From NCBI RefSeq assembly GCF_013044505.1, contig NZ_JABERD010000031.1:1-64000 (forward strand): a stretch of DNA of 64,000 nucleotides, given 5' to 3'. Positions 59,724-64,000 of the stretch are shown in pieces; positions within the stretch are counted from its first letter, which is position 1, and each line of letters opens with the position of its first letter. Source of the stretch: Streptomyces sp. S3(2020) (GTDB lineage Bacteria; Actinomycetota; Actinomycetes; Streptomycetales; Streptomycetaceae). Both the position numbers and the translations under genes were made by a program. The notes under the pieces are model-generated. The model made no database searches. It saw only the letters and a program-made list of their open reading frames with translations, and was not told the origin of the DNA.

Positions 59724-62321
59724 GTGGATGCCGAGCTGACCAACCGGAGCCGGGACGCGATCAACGCGGCCGAGAAGCGGGCCGCCGCCGAGGGGCACGC
59801 CGATCTCACCCCTGCTCACCTGCTCCTCGCTCTGCTCCAGGGCCAGGACAACGAGAACCTTGTCGATCTTCTTGCCGCCGTCGAGGCCGACCAGGCCGCC
59901 GTGCGGGCCGGTGCGGAGAAGATCCTCGCCGGGCTCCCCAGCGTGACCGGGTCCACCGTCGCGCCCCCGCAGCCCAGCCGTGACCTGCACGCCGTCGTCG
60001 CCGACGCCGGCGCCCGCGCCAAGGACCTCGGCGACGAGTACCTCTCCACCGAGCACCTCCTCATCGGCATCGCCGCGAAGGGCGGCCAGGCCGCGGACGT
60101 ACTCTCCTCGCAAGGGGCGAACGCCAGGAAGTTGCAGGAGGCGTTCCAGAAGGCCAGGGGAGGGCGCCGGGTGACCACAGCCGATCCGGAGGGGCAGTAC
60201 AAGGCCCTGGAGAAGTTCGGTACGGATTTCACCGCCGCGGCCCGCGAGGGCAAGCTCGACCCCGTCATCGGGCGCGACCAGGAGATCCGGCGGGTCGTGC
60301 AGGTGCTGTCCCGGCGTACCAAGAACAACCCCGTCCTCATCGGTGAGCCGGGCGTCGGCAAGACCGCCGTCGTCGAGGGGCTCGCCCAGCGGATCGTGAA
60401 GGGGGACGTGCCCGAGTCCCTCAAGAACAAGCGGCTCGTCGCCCTCGACCTGGGCGCCATGGTCGCCGGGGCCAAGTACCGCGGTGAGTTCGAGGAGCGG
60501 CTCAAGACCGTCCTCGCCGAGATCAAGGCCTCCGACGGGCAGATCGTCACCTTCATCGACGAACTGCACACCGTCGTGGGCGCCGGGGCCGGCGGTGACT
60601 CCGCCATGGACGCCGGCAACATGCTCAAGCCGATGCTCGCCCGCGGTGAGCTGCGCATGGTCGGCGCGACCACGCTGGACGAGTACCGGGAGCGGATCGA
60701 GAAGGACCCGGCCCTGGAGCGCCGCTTCCAGCAGGTGCTGGTCGCCGAGCCGACGGTCGAGGACACCATCGCGATCCTGCGCGGACTCAAGGGCCGCTAC
60801 GAGGCCCACCACAAGGTCCAGATCGCCGACGCCGCCCTCGTCGCCGCCGCGACCCTCTCCGACCGGTACATCACCTCCCGCTTCCTCCCCGACAAGGCCA
60901 TCGACCTCGTCGACGAGTCCGCCTCCCGGCTCCGCATGGAGATCGACTCCTCACCCGTGGAGATCGACGAACTCCAGCGCTCCGTCGACCGGTTGAAGAT
61001 GGAGGAGCTCGCCCTGGAGAAGGAGACCGATCCGGCCTCCCGTGAGCGTCTGGAGCGGCTGCGCCGTGATCTCGCCGACAAGGAGGAGGAGTTGCGGGGG
61101 CTGACCGCCCGCTGGGAGAAGGAGAAGCAGTCCCTCAACCGCGTCGGTGAGCTGAAGGAACGCCTCGACGATCTGCGCGGCCAGGCCGAACGCGCCCAGC
61201 GCGACGGCGACTTCGACACCGCCAGCAAGCTGCTGTACGGCGAGATCCCCACCCTGGAGAGGGACCTGGAGGAAGCCTCCCAGGCCGAGCAGGTGGCCGC
61301 CAAGGACACCATGGTCAAGGAGGAGGTCGGCTCCGACGACATCGCCGACGTCGTCGCCGCCTGGACCGGCATTCCCGCCGGCCGCCTCCTGGAGGGCGAG
61401 ACACAGAAACTCCTGCGCATGGAGGAGGAGTTGGGGCGCCGGCTGATCGGCCAGGCGGAGGCGGTGCGGGCGGTCTCCGACGCCGTACGCCGTACCCGGG
61501 CCGGCATCGCCGACCCGGACCGCCCCACCGGCTCCTTCCTCTTCCTGGGACCCACGGGCGTCGGCAAGACCGAACTCGCCAAGGCGCTCGCCGACTTCCT
61601 CTTCGACGACGAGCGGGCGATGATCCGCATCGACATGAGCGAGTACGGCGAGAAGCACAGCGTCGCCCGTCTCGTCGGCGCGCCGCCCGGCTACGTCGGC
61701 TACGAGGAGGGCGGCCAGCTGACGGAAGCCGTCCGCAGGCGGCCCTACAGCGTGGTGCTGCTCGACGAGGTGGAGAAGGCGCACCCGGAGGTCTTCGACA
61801 TCCTGCTCCAGGTGCTGGACGACGGGCGCCTGACGGACGGTCAGGGCCGTACCGTCGACTTCCGCAACACCATCCTGGTGCTGACGTCGAACCTCGGCAG
61901 CCAGTTCCTGGTCGACCCGATGACGAGTGAGACGGAGAAGAAGGAACAGGTCCTTGAGGTGGTGCGGACCAGCTTCAAGCCGGAGTTCCTCAACCGCCTT
62001 GACGACCTGGTCGTCTTCTCGGCCCTGAACAAGGAGGAGCTGGGCCGGATCGCCCGCCTCCAGATCGACCGGCTGGCCAGGCGTCTCGCGGAACGCCGTC
62101 TCACCCTGGAGGTCACCGAGGAGGCCCTGGCCTGGCTCGCCGACGAGGGCAACGACCCGGCGTACGGTGCCCGGCCGCTGCGCCGCCTGGTCCAGACCGC
62201 CATCGGCGACCGCCTCGCCAAGGAGATCCTCTCCGGCGAGGTCAAGGACGGCGACACGGTCCGGGTGGACGCCTTCGGCGACGGCCTGATCGTCGGACCG
62301 GCGACGGGCAAGACGCTCTGA
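59724..62321 (+). CDS. clpB: Disaggregase ClpB (Hsp100)
   Basis: 865 residues. N domain 1-145 (two Clp_N repeats), NBD1 with Walker A GEPGVGKT and VTFIDELHT, coiled-coil middle domain ~400-525, NBD2 with Walker A GPTGVGKT and [12 protein letters not shown], and C-terminal D2-small domain. It rescues aggregated proteins with DnaK. GTG 59724 after GAGGAGG; the family's usual MDAELTNRS start. Full length, no damage. Confidence 0.98.
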   Translation: MDAELTNRSRDAINAAEKRAAAEGHADLTPAHLLLALLQGQDNENLVDLLAAVEADQAAVRAGAEKILAGLPSVTGSTVAPPQPSRDLHAVVADAGARAKDLGDEYLSTEHLLIGIAAKGGQAADVLSSQGANARKLQEAFQKARGGRRVTTADPEGQYKALEKFGTDFTAAAREGKLDPVIGRDQEIRRVVQVLSRRTKNNPVLIGEPGVGKTAVVEGLAQRIVKGDVPESLKNKRLVALDLGAMVAGAKYRGEFEERLKTVLAEIKASDGQIVTFIDELHTVVGAGAGGDSAMDAGNMLKPMLARGELRMVGATTLDEYRERIEKDPALERRFQQVLVAEPTVEDTIAILRGLKGRYEAHHKVQIADAALVAAATLSDRYITSRFLPDKAIDLVDESASRLRMEIDSSPVEIDELQRSVDRLKMEELALEKETDPASRERLERLRRDLADKEEELRGLTARWEKEKQSLNRVGELKERLDDLRGQAERAQRDGDFDTASKLLYGEIPTLERDLEEASQAEQVAAKDTMVKEEVGSDDIADVVAAWTGIPAGRLLEGETQKLLRMEEELGRRLIGQAEAVRAVSDAVRRTRAGIADPDRPTGSFLFLGPTGVGKTELAKALADFLFDDERAMIRIDMSEYGEKHSVARLVGAPPGYVGYEEGGQLTEAVRRRPYSVVLLDEVEKAHPEVFDILLQVLDDGRLTDGQGRTVDFRNTILVLTSNLGSQFLVDPMTSETEKKEQVLEVVRTSFKPEFLNRLDDLVVFSALNKEELGRIARLQIDRLARRLAERRLTLEVTEEALAWLADEGNDPAYGARPLRRLVQTAIGDRLAKEILSGEVKDGDTVRVDAFGDGLIVGPATGKTL

Positions 62322-62333
62322 GGCCGTAAGGGG

Positions 62334-62358
62334 CAGGGGGCCCGCGAAGGGCCCCCTG
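62334..62358. terminator. Terminator of clpB, bidirectional
   Basis: Perfect 10-bp stem CAGGGGGCCC / GGGCCCCCTG with a 5-nt loop. Confidence 0.85.
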
Positions 62359-62360
62359 TG

Positions 62361-62492
62361 TCATCCGACCAGCACCCAGGCCGCCATCATCGCGACGAAG
62401 CCGAACAGCAGCAGCGCGGGCAGTCCCAGAATGGCGGCCACCACTCCCCACCTGGTACGTCCCGCCGTTTCGCCGCCATGTGCCATCGCCAT
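62361..62492 (-). CDS. Single-helix membrane micro-protein (43 aa)
   Basis: ATG 62492 (or 62486) after AAGGGGCGGGG. A short polar start (HGGETAGRTRW) and one long hydrophobic helix (VVAAILGLPALLLFGFVAMMAAW). It ends beside the clpB terminator. No family recognised; the helix and ribosome site support it as a real gene. Confidence 0.6.
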   Translation of the reverse strand: MAMAHGGETAGRTRWGVVAAILGLPALLLFGFVAMMAAWVLVG

Positions 62493-62619
62493 GTGCCCCG
62501 CCCCTTCGCGTCCCGCCGACCGGTTCCTGTCAGCTGACGGCTGACAGTACCCGTCGGGGTTGCCACGCCCCTCCCCGTATGGGGGAGGATGGCGGAATCC
62601 GTACGAAGGGAAATTCACG

Positions 62620-63150
62620 GTGACCATCGATCCGTCCTCGATTCCGAACTTCGGGGGCCAGCAGCCCGAGCCGCAGCCCCAAGGACCGGCGGGTCCCGTC
62701 GTCCCGGATCAGGACCTCGTGAAGCAGCTCCTCGAACAGATGGAGCTGAAGTACGTCGTCGACGAAGAGGGTGACCTCGCCGCGCCGTGGGAGCAGTTCC
62801 GTACGTACTTCATGTTCCGTGGCGAGGGTGACCAGCAGGTCTTCTCGGTGCGGACGTTCTACGACCGGCCCCACCAGATCGACGAGAAGCCGCAGCTGCT
62901 GGAGTCGATCGACGACTGGAACCGCCGCACCCTGTGGCCCAAGGTCTACACGCACACCCATGACGACGGCACCGTCCGTCTGATCGGTGAGGCGCAGATG
63001 CTGATCGGCACCGGCGTCAGCCTGGAGCACTTCGTCTCCTCGACGGTCAGCTGGGTGCGGGCCGCCATCGAGTTCGACAAGTGGCTCATCGAGCAGCTCG
63101 GCCTCGAATCGGAGGTCAACGACTCGGAGAAGCCCGAGGACGACGAATAG
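62620..63150 (+). CDS. YbjN-domain protein
   Basis: 176 residues from GTG 62620 after GAAGGG. A Pro/Gln linker (residues ~10-30) is followed by the YbjN fold: LLEQMELKYVVDEEGD, YFMFRGEGDQQVFSVRTFYD, SIDDWNRRTLWPKVYTHTHDDG, GTGVSLEHFVSSTVSWVRAAIEFDKWL. YbjN proteins resemble type III secretion chaperones; in E. coli YbjN over-expression affects motility and stress tolerance. Role here unknown. Confidence 0.88.
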   Translation: MTIDPSSIPNFGGQQPEPQPQGPAGPVVPDQDLVKQLLEQMELKYVVDEEGDLAAPWEQFRTYFMFRGEGDQQVFSVRTFYDRPHQIDEKPQLLESIDDWNRRTLWPKVYTHTHDDGTVRLIGEAQMLIGTGVSLEHFVSSTVSWVRAAIEFDKWLIEQLGLESEVNDSEKPEDDE

Positions 63151-63160
63151 ACCCCGGCGA

Positions 63161-64000
63161 CTACAGGGGCGTGTCGGCGAGTACGACCAGATACGCGCCG
63201 TAGCCGAACGAGAGCCCGGCCAGGGCACAGGCCATCACGGCCGCGTGCCAGGGCCGGGCTCTCGCCGTCCGCACCAGCGCCCGCGCGAGCGGCAGCAGGA
63301 GCGGGAAGGCGGGGAGCAGGAAGCGGGGCTTCGACTCGAAGAACCCCGAGCCGCCGAGCGTGATCAGCAGGAGTACGCCGCTGTAGGCCAGCAGGGGCAG
63401 CGGGGCGCGGTCGGCCAGCAGCAGCGCGTACAGGACGACCGCCGCCGCGACGATCAGCAGCGCCATGGGGGAGACCAGCCGGTCGCCCTGGAGCAGCAGA
63501 TGGCGCACGGAGCGCAGGGAGCCCCGGCCGAAGTCGAAGCGTGAGCCCCACAGGCGCTGCACCTCGAAGTAGCCGCCGAGCAGGTCGCCCTCGCGGTGCC
63601 CGACCCACAGCACGTACCCGCACCAGCCGAGCGGGGCGAGCGCGACACCCGTCCACAGCCTGTGGGTAACTTTTCCGCGCCGCCTCCAGATCTCGTACAC
63701 CGCCGTCACCAGCACCGCCGCCGCGACCGCGAACCCGTTCGGCCGGGCAAGGCCCGCCAGCGCGGCGAGCGTGCCCGCCCACAGCCAGCGGCCGGTGAGC
63801 ACGGCGTACAGCGACCAGGCGGCGAACGCGGTCAGCAGGGGCTCGGTGTACGCCATCGACAGCACGACCGAGTGCGGCAGCAGGCCCCAGAGCAGTACGA
63901 GGGCGGCGGCGACGGCCCGGCCGTGCAGACGGGCGCCGAGCACGTAGAGGCCGGTGGCGGCGACCGCGGCGGCGGTCCAGGAGACCAGCAGGCCCGCCGC
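63161..64000 (-). CDS. Membrane glycosyltransferase (mannosyltransferase-like), partial
   Basis: The 3' 279 codons are in the window; the N-terminus lies beyond base 64000. At least six hydrophobic segments. SMAYTEPLLTAFAAWSLYAV and GLARPNGFAVAAAVLV match the PIG-V/GT-C type mannosyltransferases, in which the EPL(F/L) and ARxNG motifs are typical. Probably uses a polyprenyl-phosphate sugar donor on the outer face of the membrane. Convergent with the YbjN gene, with 10 bp between the stops. Confidence 0.8.
   Translation of the reverse strand, partial: AAGLLVSWTAAAVAATGLYVLGARLHGRAVAAALVLLWGLLPHSVVLSMAYTEPLLTAFAAWSLYAVLTGRWLWAGTLAALAGLARPNGFAVAAAVLVTAVYEIWRRRGKVTHRLWTGVALAPLGWCGYVLWVGHREGDLLGGYFEVQRLWGSRFDFGRGSLRSVRHLLLQGDRLVSPMALLIVAAAVVLYALLLADRAPLPLLAYSGVLLLITLGGSGFFESKPRFLLPAFPLLLPLARALVRTARARPWHAAVMACALAGLSFGYGAYLVVLADTPL

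Overview
The window is high-G+C actinobacterial chromosome with GTG/TTG starts, leaderless promoters, many secreted repeat proteins and the dnaK-grpE-dnaJ-hspR operon with clpB nearby. It is very probably Streptomyces. Position 1 looks like a contig end: bases 87-119 match the Illumina Nextera transposase adapter with three mismatches, so bases 1-119 are probably not genomic. A MerR regulator gene is cut there.

Layout. 0.1-2.9 kb: MerR regulator with its own operator, tRNA-Gly(CCC), a small zinc-ribbon protein, dcd and a phosphoribosyltransferase (PRT) gene. 2.8-14.5 kb: an integrative conjugative element of the AICE type inserted in the 3' end of the PRT gene. It carries a low-G+C cargo pair (alpha/beta hydrolase and zinc-ribbon protein), an HTH/TPR regulator facing an ATPase-fold protein, a large nested inverted repeat, a GntR regulator, an FtsK/TraB-like translocase, a small membrane protein, a rolling-circle Rep and a large serine integrase. 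The displaced PRT 3' end lies at 14.49-14.55 kb and a decayed second copy at 15.16-15.22 kb, which points to repeated integration at one site. 15.5-17.9 kb: three membrane-protein genes. 18.0-28.6 kb: seven tandem FG-GAP (integrin-like beta-propeller) genes on the minus strand, one truncated, with an IS110-family element splitting the set. 28.9-32.7 kb: an ECF41-like sigma factor with a DoxX-like partner, and a large Fe-S membrane oxidoreductase. 32.9-38.2 kb: a MraY/WecA-like membrane protein and the dnaK operon with HspR (HAIR) operators. 38.2-48.2 kb: three near-identical PA14/fibronectin-III secreted proteins and a 1174-residue DNRLRE/FnIII/amidase protein. 48.4-51.7 kb: an orphan sugar-binding lipoprotein and two other lipoproteins. 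51.7-55.0 kb: a transglutaminase / alpha-E / ATP-grasp operon. 55.3-59.0 kb: three paralogous LuxR-type regulators, a small secreted peptide with four Asp-Ser-Thr-Trp repeats and a Rieske-like protein lacking iron ligands. 59.2-64 kb: a PPOX-fold oxidoreductase, clpB with a HAIR operator, a YbjN protein and part of a membrane glycosyltransferase.

Two things stand out. First, five minus-strand promoters share G(T/C)ACAACC, exactly 17 bp, then GTC. They sit before the three PA14/FnIII genes, the main FG-GAP operon and the broken FG-GAP gene, and suggest one sigma factor controlling a cell-surface regulon. Second, the DSTW-repeat peptide, its translationally coupled Rieske-like partner and the three LuxR paralogues look like a small uncharacterised signalling or modified-peptide system. 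Family names rest on motif recognition by eye; no database search was run.
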